Below are positions 9,048 through 21,743 of a stretch of 64,000 nucleotides of DNA, one piece after another. The notes under the pieces were generated by a model, which saw nothing but the letters and a program-made list of their open reading frames with translations, was not told the origin of the DNA and made no database searches. A program made the position numbers and the translations under genes. Origin of the DNA: Monocercomonoides exilis (lineage: Eukaryota > Preaxostyla > Oxymonadida > Polymastigidae). Where the stretch lies: the NCBI GenBank assembly GCA_001643675.2, contig LSRY02000051.1, positions 64,501 to 128,500 of the forward strand, written 5' to 3'. Position 1 is the first letter of the stretch; each line of letters starts with the position of its first letter.

Positions 9048-12000
9048 TTAAAGAAAATCGATACCTTCAACGATGGTGCAGCCATTTCTTGAAGAAAGGT
9101 TCATTAAACCAGATGGCCATCCTTGCACAGAATAAGTTGCGCGTTCTTCAAAATCCGATGAATGAATTATAAAATCTTCTGTCTTGCTTTCTTTATCATC
9201 TTCTTTGAACTTAACATCCTGTTTTTTCGCACTTTCATCCTGAGGCCCGACATTTGTAATTTTTCTTCCATCTTCTGCTCCGAGAATTGTGATCCAACCA
9301 TCGCAATCGCCAACAACAAAATAATCCTCGTTTTCTTGAGGAATAACTGTAATGGATGTAATTTCACTTTCAAAAAGAAGAGGAGATGAAGACGTATCCT
9401 TCGCAGCGCGCAAATATTGCGCAGATTCAGCAGGAAAATGGTTGCAAGGCTCTGTGTGTGCTGCAACCAAAGGAATTGACTGCTCGGGTACTTCAATTGA
9501 GCCATGAAGAAGTTGAGGTTTTGATACCAATGAAGGAGAAGATGAAGAAACAGAATTATTTGGCAAGAGAGATGCTGAATTCTTCTGAAAAGAAGACGAA
9601 GAGGAAGAAATGCCCTTGCTTTTGCAGGAATCATATCTTCTTATTCGGCTCATTGAAGCCGGCCAGAGAGAAATGTCAAATAGCTCCATTCTCAAGTTAA
9701 AATTGGTTGGAGACATTACCAAAAGAGACTGTGAGTATGCAACAAGCATGCGAGTGGCATGGGAGTCTACAGCAACAGCAACAGGAAGCTCTGTGAAATT
9801 AAAGTGTCCAACAAAAACAGACTGGGAAACACTGTAAAGATTCAAGAATGTATGAAGAGGACGCGAAGATGAGGCAGCTGGCTGTGAAGCCGATGAAGGA
9901 GATGAAGAAGGTGTTGCAAAATGAATTGATGGTGCATTCGGAGATAAAGAAATAGAAGGCGAACGTGATGCTGCATACGATGAGCCAAACGAAGAAGATA
10001 GTTTGGGGGTCATTGAAGGAGAAAGCGTTGGGACCAAAGATGAGCCAGAAAGAGATGAAAGTGTTGGAGAAGATGTTGGATTAGAAGTGTTGTTGAAAGG
10101 AGTCAAAGAAGTTGCAGCAGAAGAGGAAGAAGGTGAAATGTCGTCTTTATCAGCCAATGCATGTGCGGATAAAGAAGGCAAAGCTGTGGAAGTCGAATGT
10201 TCATGCGAAGAGCTTTGATTTGCCAACAGTGTTGAAGAAAAAGACGATAGAGGAGAACTCTCTGAAATCGAAGGGGAGAGCAAATGTGATTGTTTTGGTA
10301 ACGACTGATTGCCACTTGCATTTAAACTTTTCTGTTCATCACCTTTTGCTTCGTCTTCATTCTTTTCACAAACAGAATCAAGCGTCGCTTTTCGTGCTTC
10401 CAGTGAATTAAGCGGTGTTGTTGAAGAGGATAAAGACGACGAAGCTGGCATTTTTGGTGTGTTATTGCTTGTCAAAGGAAAAGGATCAACAAATGTCCCT
10501 CCAGGAGTTGTCGGGGTTGGTGGTGGCGGTGAAAATGTGGAAGGGAAAGAAAATGTACGAGGAGAAGAACAGCCAGAAAATGACTGGGGAGAACCAGATG
10601 TGGCTGATGCTGCTCCTAAAAATCCAGAATTCGAAGTTGCACTTAAAAAAAGAGAAGATGAACCAAGTTCTTTTCTTTCGCCTCCTTCCCTTCCGGAAAA
10701 TCCGATGCTGCTGAGCGAGGAAATAGAGGATGAAGGATGGTGCATAGAGGATGCAGCACTCGTTCCATGCAGCCATCCTCTCTGCCGATGGCTCTGCCCA
10801 GCACCACCAGACGATGAAGCACTTGAGTTAACAGCAACAACAGGCGGGTCAGTGTGCGTCTCAAACACCCCTAGCAAATCCAAAACGGGTACATAAAAGA
10901 TCTTTCCAATTGTGGAAGGCTGCAGATCGCTTGGCTTGATAGGCGTGTGCTGCAAAACAAACTGTTGCATCTTTCTTTGACTGAAAGATCGAACTGAATC
11001 GGCGAGATGGACAGAGGCACATGACTCGCTTCCTCTTCGCTCCCGAACGAAATCGCTTCTATTAACAATTGCATTTGGCATTTGATATGGATTGCCATCC
11101 AATCCAACACCTCCTCTTCTTCCCCGTTCGGACTTGCTTGCAGTGGTCTTGGTTTTTTCTTTGGGCTCTGTGGCTATTTGTGTAACAAGTGAAACGAACA
11201 AAGGCGAATCGCACAAGACGTCAAGCAGTTTCATCTGCGTGGATGGGCGTGTTGTCAGAGGCAGGTTCCAAAGCATCATCATTCCATCGCTTGAAACAGA
11301 GCAAATCAGCTCTGGAGGCGTTGAAGTGAAGTTCTTTTGTGAAGAAGTTGTGTAAGTCTCTGAAAGATGAGAAAAAAAGTTTGTTCGCATTGAACTGGAT
11401 AGCGATTTGGATGTGTTTGAAAGTGGATTTGAAGATGAAACAGAAGTTGAATTAAGACCATTTCCAGGTACGTTATCATTTGTCGATGAAAGAAAAGCAG
11501 AAGGCATCAGTCCTTTTTCATTGAAGAGCAGAGAAAGCGGACCAGAAGCACGGGAACAACAGCAGCAGTCAACTACATCGCACTTAAATGAGTGCCCATT
11601 CAGCATTTGCCAATCTGGTTGGACGTCCCGCGCAGCAATAACAATATCTCTATTTGAAGATGAGGAAGGGCGAGACGAAGATACTCCGTTCAAAAGAGAA
11701 TTGCCTAAGTTGAGCCGTAAGTGTTCTATTGACGCATTAAGCATGAATCCTTTGGACATCCCAACAACTGCAATTGTCGGATGCCACAATGGTGACACAC
11801 ACAAGCAAAGGCATTCAACAGGATCGTCAGAAGCAGGATTAATCCGACGAACTGAACGAGAAGAAGATGATGAAACGAGAGAAGTTGCCGTGAGCGCAAG
11901 TGATTGAGTTTTAGATGATGCAGACGATGCAAAAGGGATAGGAAGAACAAATGAAGGAGAATTGTACAGAGATGAAGAAGTTGAGCAGTAGAAAGAAGGA

Positions 12001-15000
12001 GTGGGCAGGAGATGCTTGTCTTCTTTTTTTGATTCATCTTTGTCTGGTGCGAACACTCTGCTTGCAACATTCTTGTATTTGAATGACTGGGATTTCTTCG
12101 ATCTTGATGAAGAAGGCGACGAGGGAGAAAGCGACTCACAGTCTCTAAGATTGCGCTTTCTTCTGTCGTCTGGTTCGTCAACATCTTTTGGGCGGGGCGG
12201 TGTATGAATAAGCATCTCACCAGACTGAAAGTTCCACGTAGACACATTTCCCAGCACATCTGCCACGACCAGCACTCGCTGCAGCCCATCCAGCGCAGCA
12301 CAAACAAGTGGGGGTGCAGTTGGATGAATGGAGAATTTCTTTTCATTATTTCCTGTCTTCACATTCCATACGCAAACCATCCCAGACACATCAATTGAAA
12401 CTATCTGGCAGAACGCTGATGAAAACAGCACACTCAAAATTGGGTGAATATGAGCAGCTGAAAATATCGGGGTAGTTGTGTTGCTTTGAATTTGAGAAAG
12501 ATCTGATGTATTCGACAGAGTTGAAAAGGATTTTAGCGTCTGGCTCAGTTTCGTGCTGTTCTCAAGCAAAAATTTGGTGTTCTCTTTGATCATCAGTTCT
12601 TCATCAGATTGTGTTGGGTATATCGTTTTTGAGAATCCTTTCTTTTTCTTCTTATTCTCCACATAGTTCATTGATTGATATCCGTTTTCTTCAGAAGAAT
12701 AGCCCTGGTCATCTGAATCGTCCACAATTCCTGAATTCCCAATTCCGGTTAGGCTTTTATTTTCTTTCAATCTTTCTTCCTTTTCTTTCTCTTTCTGTGC
12801 ATTCAAATCAGCTGTGATATCCAACTTCCACGCTTTGATTTTATCTCCTGCTGTCAGCAAAATGTGCCTTCTCTCGTCATATGCGACAGCCGTGTACTGG
12901 TTTTGTGGGTAATACTCAGAGTGGTCTACAACTGTTTGCTTTAGCAGAAGAGACTGAAGTGACCACAATTTGATCGTTTTGTCCACAGACACAGTGATTA
13001 GCAGCTGCCGCTGTTCATCCAGAAAACAGCGCTTCACAAAACACGAATGTCCATCCAACGCGAATAGCTGTCTGCCTGTCAAATCATTGTATATAAGAAT
13101 CTGCCCCCTGGTTGTTGTAGCAATGAGCATGCTCTTTGATTTACACACAGCCATGTCTGTAAACCCATGCTTGCTCACAATTCCGTCGCTTGCTTCCAAG
13201 GGCGGCTGCTTCATTCCGCTCAGATGTGAGGGAACATCACGCGATGTTGAATACAACTGTTGCGATGCAAGCATGTTTGTTGTGCCATTCAAATTGCCCT
13301 TCATGGATGAAGATTTTCCGTATGAAATTGTCCCATCAGCTTTTACCTTCATCCGCGACATGATGAAGCGCGAGCGGTCGCATGGATATTCAGTCCAGTC
13401 TGGTTGGTAGTTCTGCTCAAGCGTTACAGTCTTCACCACCTCCCACTGCTTCTTGACCATTTCCACAAAGCACAGCGTCCCGTCCAAAGAGCACGACACA
13501 AACGAATGTGAGGATGTAACTATCATTCTGGTGATCTTACCTGTGTGGAGCTTAAAATGCGAAACAAGCTGGGCAGGTCCTTCGTTCAGAAGCGGGTTGA
13601 ATAAATGACACACTCCTTCGGCATCTCCAGCGAGGACAAGATGTGTGTCAGACATAAAAGAGGTGTCTACTGCTGATGTCACTCCAGACCCAACAGATTT
13701 GGAAGAGGATGAAGATGAGGAGTTCGAGCCATATGCAGAACTGCCACTTCGAAGGCCAGAACGAGACAGACTCGGTGATCTTTTCTGTGTTGCGTATTCG
13801 CCACTTTCTCTTTGGATTATTGAAGAAGGACTTGTCATCCGCTCCATCTCAAAAAAGTTCTTCTTTTGCTCCAGAATCTTCGCAGCCTCGTTCTTCCCCA
13901 TTCCTCGCTCCATTCCAAGAATGATCTCTTCTTTGAACGATACAACACAGTCACTTGGAGCAATAGACAGAGTTGTTATTTGTGCAGATGTAGTCAAACG
14001 GCGCATTTCAGTGAAGTCTGACGAAGAATACGCAATCAGAGCAAATCTGTTTGTCCCCACCAGAACAGCTCCTTCGTTTGGGAGATGCAACGCACATGTT
14101 ATCCAAACGCCACGCTGTGAGTGCCCTTTCGGAAGGAAGTACATCGACTGCATGGAAGAAGTGGACGATAAAGGCAATGGAAGAGATAAAGGAGCTGAAG
14201 AGGAGGAAGAAGGCTGCTTTGTAGGAGAGTGATTGTCCATTGCTCTGACTTTGTCTTCGGGTGTCATTCGCGGAGTGGAAAGTGGGGATGATGTGTTTGC
14301 CGTTGCTGAAGATGATGAGGAGAATGAAGAAGAGGATGAGGGTTCTTTCCCTTCCATTATCGCAAGCGTTTCTAAGAATGCAGACGAATAGCCAAATCCC
14401 TTCTCTTTCCTCTTTCCTCCATATTCATCCAGCGCCAGCTCTGTCGGAGTGTGGTCAAAAACTCCTTTTGAGTCCGATTCCAGCTGCATTCGCCGCCTAA
14501 TTTCCTCAACAAAATCTCTCTTTTTTCCTGTTTCTGAAAATGAGCTTGCATTCTTTGTGCCTTCGCTGCTTTTTTGTGGCTTTGGACGAGATGAATGTTG
14601 GCCTTTTAAGTTTTTCTTCTTCATTCCATCGTCACTTGAGCTGAGTTTGCTGTATTCGTCTGTGTACTCATCTACCTCATCATCGTCTGTGCTGTCGTCG
14701 CTTCCATCGTCTGTGCCATCGTAATCTTCTTCATCGCTTTCCTCGTTCTGTCTGCTGTCTCCAATTGAATCCAGATGCCCTTCCGTTCCATCCTGCTTTA
14801 GCCCCTTCCGATTTTTCCTCTTTCTTCGTCGATGTTTCCTCCCTTCTGTCCGCTTCATAAAATCAGCTGGCCACACACGCATCGTCGTTGGATGAGAAGA
14901 GGCGAGCCGCAGGCGCTGCTTTTCAGTGAACCGCGATGTGATCTCGACGTCTTCTGGGCGTTCGGGCATGATCAGCCCGCTCTCCTGAAGATTGTGCCTC

Positions 15001-18000
15001 TTGTTGTGGTTGCGCGTCATGCTCTTTGTTTGGGCAAGCGATTTGCGTGTGAGCGATGGGAGGGAAGAAGGGATATGCTGCTGGGGCGGCAAAGACGATC
15101 CAGAAAGAGTGTCAAATGAGCTCTTCTTGTCTCTCCCACTCGCTTCTCTGGGTGAAGAAGTGGCTTCTGGCTTGGATGCCCCAAATTGTTTGTTTCTCTC
15201 CTCTTTCTTCTTCAACTCTTCTGCTTCTAACTGCTTTTTTGCAACTTGTGTTGGCAGTTCCTCCAAAAGCCGAGGCTTTCCTTCAATCTTCCTCTCATCC
15301 AATCTTTTGATGAGTCGAGATGGAAGTGTGGCGTTGAAAGAAGGAGAAAGAAGGAGCGACCTCTTTTGCATGTGGAGTGAATGGAGGGAAGGCCGATGGG
15401 TGGCTGAAGAAAATAATCGCGAATGGAGAGAGGAGGGGGAAAGGATAACAAATGATTGAAATATTATGAAAAAAGAGAAAACAAAATCAAATAGATCAGT
15501 CAACGCATAAAAGCGCTTAATCATATTAAAAAGATAAAAGCAAACCTGACAAAAATTCCTCTCTTTCTTCGTTTGAAGGTAACTCAACAGAAAGTGACTG
15601 GCTCAAATTACGAAAAGCTGCAGCAGAAGAAGAAGAAGCATCCGAAGGAAGTTTAAACTGGAAGTCGAGCAGAGAAAGACGAATTTCTTTGTTTTGTGTT
15701 TGTATCCGCCGCGAAAACTGGCTAAGATCTTCAGTTGGAAGAGAAGAAGACAGGTGAAGTGGAGGAACTTGCGGGCGAGAAAGAGAAGATGCTAATGCAG
15801 AAGAAGCTGAGGAAGGAGCATTCGAACGAAATGGAGAAATAGCAAAAGAAGCAGATGATACAATTGATTGAGAGAATGAGTCTGATTTGCGGTGAGATGG
15901 GAAAGTGCTACCAAAATGTGAAGAAGAAGAAGATGATGATGATGATGAAGGGAAAGCATCAGCTGAAGACGAATATGAGGACAGATAAGAAGGTGTGGAG
16001 GATGTTGAAGAAGCAGACATGCGAAGTGACGAAGGAGTTGAAGCAGAAAAAGGATGACGAACAGATTTTTGGGGTGCGAAAGAGAAAGAAGAAGATGATG
16101 ACTGCTGTGGAGAAGCTAAAGGAGAGCATGAAGTGAATGAAATCGAAAGATTTGAAGGCAGATTAGCTTGATGTGAATGTGAATGTGAATTGGAGAGAAA
16201 CGAAAAAGAATGAGGGGTCGACGCAGAGCGTGTGACGGGAGAAGATTGTGAGTATGACAGCGAAGATGAGCTTGCATAGTGAGAAAGCGAGGCAGTCGAA
16301 GCAGAAGGAGAAAGAGGAGAAGGCGAAGAAAAGGAAGAAGAAGCCGCAGAAGTGAATCGCTTTCGCTTTGGAAGAGGGACGTTCTCTTTGATCACCTGAG
16401 GAATGGCTGGGGCAAAGTTTGGATCGACTTTTTCTGATGGAGCAAATGGAGACACGAAAGGGTGGAGAGGAGGCGATGACTGGGAAGAAGGGGTGGAAGT
16501 TGGGTTCTTTTGGGAAGAGCCACGTGGAGTGAAGGAGCAAGGAGACATGAGTGATTGAGAAGAAGGGGTTCCACCTGGCGTCAATGGCTTCTGCTCAATT
16601 TCAATGAAATGAAATGGAAAAAATAAATACATACATAAAAAGTTTTCAGAACTTTTGAAAAAAAAATAAACAAGAATCAAACCATGCTTCTTTTTGAGGA
16701 TGAAGGAGGTGTCAAAATGCTGCGGAATGTTTTTGGTGTTGGTCGAGAAGAGCTTGCAGAAGCGGGCGAAGTTGAAGGCATATGAGAAAGAGCAGATGGA
16801 GAGGCCAATTGATGAGCAGACAGAGCAGGAGAAGAGGAAGGTGAAACGTGAATGCGGAAGGAATCAGCTCCGTCTTCTGAGGCATCTTTCTTTCGAGAAA
16901 TATTCTTCTCGTCTCCGCTGGTGTTCTCTTCGTGTGAGCAAACAGAAACAACATCGCTTCTTTTTCTGCTGTCTGCACTCCTGTTTTTGTGCTCTTCTTC
17001 GCTTTCGTTTTCATCTGCGATCGATGAAAGCGAGAAAGCTTCATGCAACTCGCCATTTTCGTTTTCTTCATTTCCTTTTTCGCTTCTTCTCAAAGTGAAA
17101 TTCGAAGAGAACGAGGAAATAGATTGTGCATCGTCTTCCTCTTTGTTGTGTTTTCGTTGTTTGCTTCTGTTGATTCTCTGTTCTTTTCTTCTTTTTGTGC
17201 TTTTCCCTTCTCTGCTTCTTCTCATTTGCCTTCCTTCTTCTTCGTCTTCATCTTCTTTTCCATTTCCTGTTGAGAAATTGTCAGAATACATCAAATTGCA
17301 TTCACTTTCTTCTCCATCACGCGTCTCTGCCTCTATTTGCAGTTCTTTTTTCTTGTGCCCTTTCATTTTATTCTCTTTGATTTCTTCACTCTGATTCCTC
17401 TTCTTTCCTCTCTTTTCCTCATCCAGTTTCCCTCTCTCCGCCTCTTGCTCCTCGTTTCTTCTTCTTCTTTCTCGTCTGTCTTCACTTCTGACAGCACTCC
17501 TCGACTGTCTCATCTTTTCTCTCGTCTCCTTCACGACATCCCGGCACATCCCATACAACTCTTCCAATTGCTCCTCCCTCTCTTTCTTCTTCCGATCCCA
17601 TAGTCGCAAAAAATGCCTCGTCTGTCGAATGTCCGACGGTTCGAGATCTTCTGCATCGATGTTTGCGACAGTTAGCAAAGACCTGTCAGGAACAAGAAGC
17701 GTCACTTTGATGTCGTGAGTGTCTGCTCGCGCCACAAGAAGTTGGTTGTCTCTTCTGATTATTGGAGAGGGGAAATGTTATTTTCAGCAGATAACGAATA
17801 GGTCAGATATAAGAAATGTGAACGTGCAAGTTGCTTCATGACGTGAAAAAAATGAAGAGGCATACCCGCAAACAAATATGAAATCATCTGAAGGGATTTT
17901 CCCAGAATGCACTTCTAGCAATTCGATGTTCGTTCTGCGAGACAAGCTCGGAACATTCTCAGCTGGTTGAAAATGATAATCCTAGAAATTGAATAGTTCA

Positions 18001-18742
18001 CGAAAATAAATTTAATTTACCATTCAAAAAATAAGTTAATTAATTGTGAATCAGAAATAGACATTTGACTTTGGATGAAAATGTGAAACATTTGCATACT
18101 GTCTTCTCAACTGTGTACCCTGTTGATAGCTGATTCAAAACAAATTCATTAATCTCTGTTTGTTGAATAATTCCTTTTCCATGAGTGTCCATCGAACGGA
18201 ACATCAATCTTAACTTTGATATTGGTGTTGTCACAAAATCAGACATAACGCTGATAAACTTAAATTATTAATAAGTGAGCAAATCAAGAAATCGTTTTTA
18301 AAGGCATTTTCAATTTAATGTGCTCCAAACATTTTCTTCGTCAATTACCCCAGACTGAGATTTTGCAATATTTGATAATTGCTCGGTTAAATCAGCGATT
18401 TCTTCTTTTGAAAGTTCTTCCAAAGAAACTCCAGATGGGTGCCTTTCGATAATGCAAAGTATTTAAAATATTGACACGTGTTATCAAATGCAAACTTGAA
18501 TTTTGGTTTCATCATCTTTGTAAAAACTGACCTTCTTGTTTGAGAAAAGGCACTTTTTTCCTTTGGATTTATAAGAGTTTCCTATGGAATACATTTTTGA
18601 GAATTTGATATTTGAAATGTCTTTTTTGCTAAGCAAACAGGAAAATTTTCTAAAACTTACAAACCTCATTGAAAGCATCCAGTTTCATCAGTAAAGCCTT
18701 TGCCTCAGAATCTAAAGTGCTTGTGGTATCTGATAATTGCAT
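9048..18742 (-). CDS. EF-hand and WD40-repeat protein, 2995 aa, WDR49/WDR64-like
   Basis: Eight exons join in frame: 18742-18665, 18581-18532, 18442-18331, 18258-18100, 17981-17866, 17754-16683, 16590-15546, 15403-9048. The start ATG at 18742 opens MQLSDTTSTLDSEA. Residues 104-115 (DTHGKGIIQQTE) are a canonical EF-hand loop with Gly at position 6 and Glu at 12. WD40-type repeats follow, for example ITVSVDKTIKLWSLQ, VSIDVSGMVCVWNVKTG and VVADVLGNVSTWNFQSG, with long Ser-rich and acidic inserts (TDDGSDDSTDDDE) between blades. An N-terminal EF-hand followed by many WD repeats is the layout of WDR49, WDR64, EFCAB8 and insect WDY, proteins found mostly in ciliated organisms. The animal proteins are near 1000 aa, so this one is about three times longer, the excess being low complexity. 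Introns are 72 to 142 nt. Family level is fairly sure, orthology is not. Confidence 0.72.
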
Positions 18743-19102
18743 TTAAATCATTAAATTTTTTCTATATTATTCAAAAACTGACTTAATTTTTAATCCAACT
18801 GTCAGATAAGTTTTATTCTGGGTGCTGGCACAAAAAAAGAGAGATAAATATTTTGTTGTTTTCAATTACGATTTCATATATTATTCTAATTCGTGTGTTC
18901 GCAATTAAAGTGATATCAAGTGAAGGTTTGAAGAAATCGATAGATGGAATTGAAGGAAATGTTGGAATATATTTGTTTTTAAAAATATTTGAAATGCACA
19001 CGTGTGAAACGCATATACAAAAACAAAGTTAAATGAATGAATCACTTTTATTCTGTTTGGAAATTTTTGTTTATTGATTTTAAGAATTGAAAAATTCAAA
19101 TC
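18743..19102. promoter_or_regulatory. 360-bp spacer between two co-oriented minus-strand genes
   Basis: It holds the 3' flank of the membrane-protein gene and the upstream region of the WD40 gene. It is AT-rich, and no specific element is recognised. Confidence 0.35.
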
Positions 19103-19962
19103 TCATTTTCTTTTAGATTTCAGCCGATAAAGGAAAGGGAATAACTGATGAAACGTCAATGAAAATGAATTCCACCATGGTATAATGAAGAAAAATATGA
19201 CTGGAAGAAGATAAGTGAATACTAACAGAACAGTACACAACACTATCCCTAGAATCTCTGCAAATTAATTCAATAAAAAAAAGTGCATTTACATATTTAT
19301 TTTTAAAAACAGAATCAAACCATTTGGTGAAGTGTTAATAATAATTGATTCTGGTGGGTTGGCTAGCGTCGCACCTTCATCGTCAATTGAAGATATTTTC
19401 AATGGTACCCAAAGAGCTCTACCATTACACGCAGAGTCAGCATTTGCTGCAAGAAAACGTTGTTCTTTGTTGTTTGACTTTGAAGATTCAATGCAAGAAA
19501 ATTTTATTTCAAGTGCATATTCTCCAAAAACTTTACTTCGAGGAAATCGAAGAATAACTGCCTCGAATCCTGGTTGTAAAATTCGAGCTGCATTAAATAA
19601 AGAAGACATATTTGTACATTTATATTCAATATTTCAAATTATGCAATTGAAGACAAACCAAATTCAGCTGAAGTTTTTTGGCAAAGCACGTCTATCGAGT
19701 TCAATAAATCATTTTTCTTGTGAGATTTTGCTCTAAGAGTTGCCCTGAAGATATCTTTCAGAGTTAATCCTTGTCTTTCTTTCAAAAATTCTGAACAATT
19801 CATCAAATTTTCTGATTTATCCCAAAGAAGAATCTCCAATGCAAATTGTGAAGATTCAGAAATTTGATCGGGGAAATGAACGGGAGTGAACGAATCAGGA
19901 ACATTGAAAGAAGCAGAAACTTCTTTTCCAAAACAACATAAACAAAAAACGAGCAAATACAT
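19103..19962 (-). CDS. type I ER-type membrane protein, 241 aa, possibly PIG-X-like
   Basis: Three exons, 19962-19659, 19587-19321 and 19257-19103, join in frame with introns starting GTTTGTCTTC and GTTTGATTCT. The N-terminus MYLLVFCLCCFGKEVSA is a short hydrophobic signal peptide. A lumenal domain of about 170 residues follows, then one membrane helix (ILGIVLCTVLLVFTYLLPVI) and a short tail ending RLKSKRK. The last five residues KSKRK fit the KXKXX COPI retrieval signal, so residence in the ER is likely. The order of lumenal blocks (LKDIFRATLRA, AVILRFPRSKVFGEYALEI, WVPLKI, PPESIIIN) loosely follows PIG-X, the stabilising subunit of GPI mannosyltransferase I. That match is weak and untested. 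The gene shares an 82-bp divergent spacer with PSMD9. Confidence 0.6.
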
Positions 19963-20044
19963 CTTAAATCATTTTTAACAATTAAATGATGGAACATGAT
20001 CAAACATAAATCACATTAACTCACTTAATTAAAAGGAGTTTTAA
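19963..20044. promoter_or_regulatory. 82-bp divergent intergenic spacer
   Basis: It separates the starts of the minus-strand membrane-protein gene and the plus-strand PSMD9 gene. Both promoters must lie here or inside the flanking exons. The sequence is AT-rich, and no TATA box or Inr can be assigned with confidence. Confidence 0.5.
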
Positions 20045-21743
20045 ATGCAGCCAACAATTGATGATTATAATAAATCTATAAATGTTATTAAAGGACTGAT
20101 GAGCAAGAAAGACAAACTTGAAAAAGAAATATTGGAACTTAGGACTTTTCTTCTTTCTCCTGTATGCACAGATTTTATTTTGCAATTTTAGTCGTTTTTT
20201 TAAAAATATAATTTAAAAAATTCAGGAAGGAAAAGGATTTTCAGGTTATTTGTTTTCACTCCTGTTTATATTTTGTTTAAATACAGTTTTCATATTCATT
20301 GGTCACTTCAAGGAGGCTTAATTGATTCTGAAGGATTTCCTATCGAGGGTGTTGACATATTGAAAATTAGAACGGCAAGAAATCGTCATGCTTGTTTGTC
20401 TAATTTTTTATGAATGTTTCTCCGAAGAATAGTTGTGAATACTTAAAAAATTTAAGGCCTTCAAAATGATCACAAAGATTGCATGAGACAGATCGATATG
20501 GAATTGGAGCGCCATCATCAAATTGTTCGTGATTGTATTGAAACTGGGCTCGTTTTGCCAAAAGCGGATCTTAAATCTGATTCAATTTTTCATCAACATG
20601 AGGAAGAAGCCATTTCGATTTCAGCTCCATCGGAACAAATAACCAAAGATGCAACTTCGAATAAAATGACTTTGGGTGAACTTCCATTTGATAGATTGAG
20701 AAGGTTAGTGAATGAAATGGGTGGTCTTATAAGTGATGATGAAGTTTCAAAAATTGAAGATCCGATGAATAAACTCGGCAATGGATTAGAAACTTCTTTT
20801 TCATCATCATCATCTTCTTCTTCTTCTTCTCTTCTTCCTTCTTCTTCTTATATTTCTTCTTCTTCTTCTTCTTCTTCTTCTTCTTCTTCTTCTTCTTCTT
20901 CTTCTTCTTCTTTGTCGTTATCATCATTTTCATGTACGTGTTCTTCATTAGATGGTAGAGAAAAGGATTTTTCAAATAGATATCAGACATTTTCAGAGCC
21001 TTCACCCGAAGAAATTGAAAAGTTGTTGTTAACAACTTCGCAAAAGCTTTCACGTTTGCAATATTTCGATTATTTTGTTAACCATTCTATAAATGTTACA
21101 ATTATATCTTATAACTTTCGCTGTTGTAAATGTTTTTCTTTCTATCTATCAATTATAATTTTCAATGATTCATGAATTCACATCAATTATCATGCTTCAT
21201 TGTTAAAAAAATCACTTTGTTAAAAATTGGATCAGCTTTTGCTGTGTTTAAAAATGTTTTGGATTCTTCTCCTGCTTTTGTCGATGGAGTGAAAGATGAT
21301 GATGCTGTTGTAGCTTTTCACACTATCTTCAAAGAGTTAGAACAGAATGTGGATGAAGGTTTGTTAATTTCATGCTAGAGTGTTGGGTGAAAGAATTTTG
21401 TAACATTTTCATGAGCGATTATGTGATTATTGTACTGTCTTTCTCTTTTAATTTACACAAATATTTATCTGCTGTTGTTCTGCCTGCTTTTGAAAAATGT
21501 TTTGTTTGTAATATTTCATGTGTAGATGATGACGATGAAAAATTCGAAGAAGAATGCAGGCTTTTGTGCAAGCAGGTCGGCTTACTCGTTGGACAATCAA
21601 AGGGCAAACCGTTAAAAATTGCAGTTTTGAGAAAAGAAGGAGCAGAGATGAAAAACCATGTTTTAACATTAACTCCAAGGAACTGGGAAGGAAAGGGTCT
21701 TTTAGGGTTTGAACGTTACGTGAATAGCAATTTTTTATCATGA
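20045..21743 (+). CDS. PSMD9: 26S proteasome assembly chaperone PSMD9/p27 (Nas2), 384 aa
   Basis: Six exons join in frame: 20045-20161, 20226-20244, 20313-20393, 20457-21053, 21236-21358, 21526-21743. The N-terminal coiled coil (LMSKKDKLEKEILELRTFL) leads into the signature EGKGFSGGLIDSEGFPIEGV DILKIRTARNRHACLQNDHK, which matches the PSMD9 pattern [28 protein letters not shown]. The C-terminal PDZ-like domain starts PFAVFKNVLDSSPA and ends GKPLKIAVLRKEG, then TPRNWEGKGLLGFERY, close to the animal ending TRWAGKGLLGCNI. PSMD9 helps assemble the proteasome base by holding Rpt5. Animal and yeast proteins are about 220 aa. The extra length is one insert in exon 4 with a roughly 30-residue Ser run. 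The fourth intron (21054-21235, 182 nt) is the longest defined in the window. Confidence 0.92.
20803..20912 (+). repeat. (TCN/TTC)n microsatellite coding poly-Ser inside PSMD9
   Basis: A run of TCA, TCT and TTC-phase triplets within exon 4 encodes almost only serine. It sits in the linker between the N-terminal helical part and the PDZ domain, where length changes should be tolerated. Confidence 0.85.

Noticed and set aside
20727-21053. Poly-Lys ORF on the minus strand and similar poly-Ser/poly-Leu ORFs in other frames
   Set aside because: They are shadows of the TCN/TTC microsatellite in PSMD9 and of the Ser-rich exons of the giant genes.
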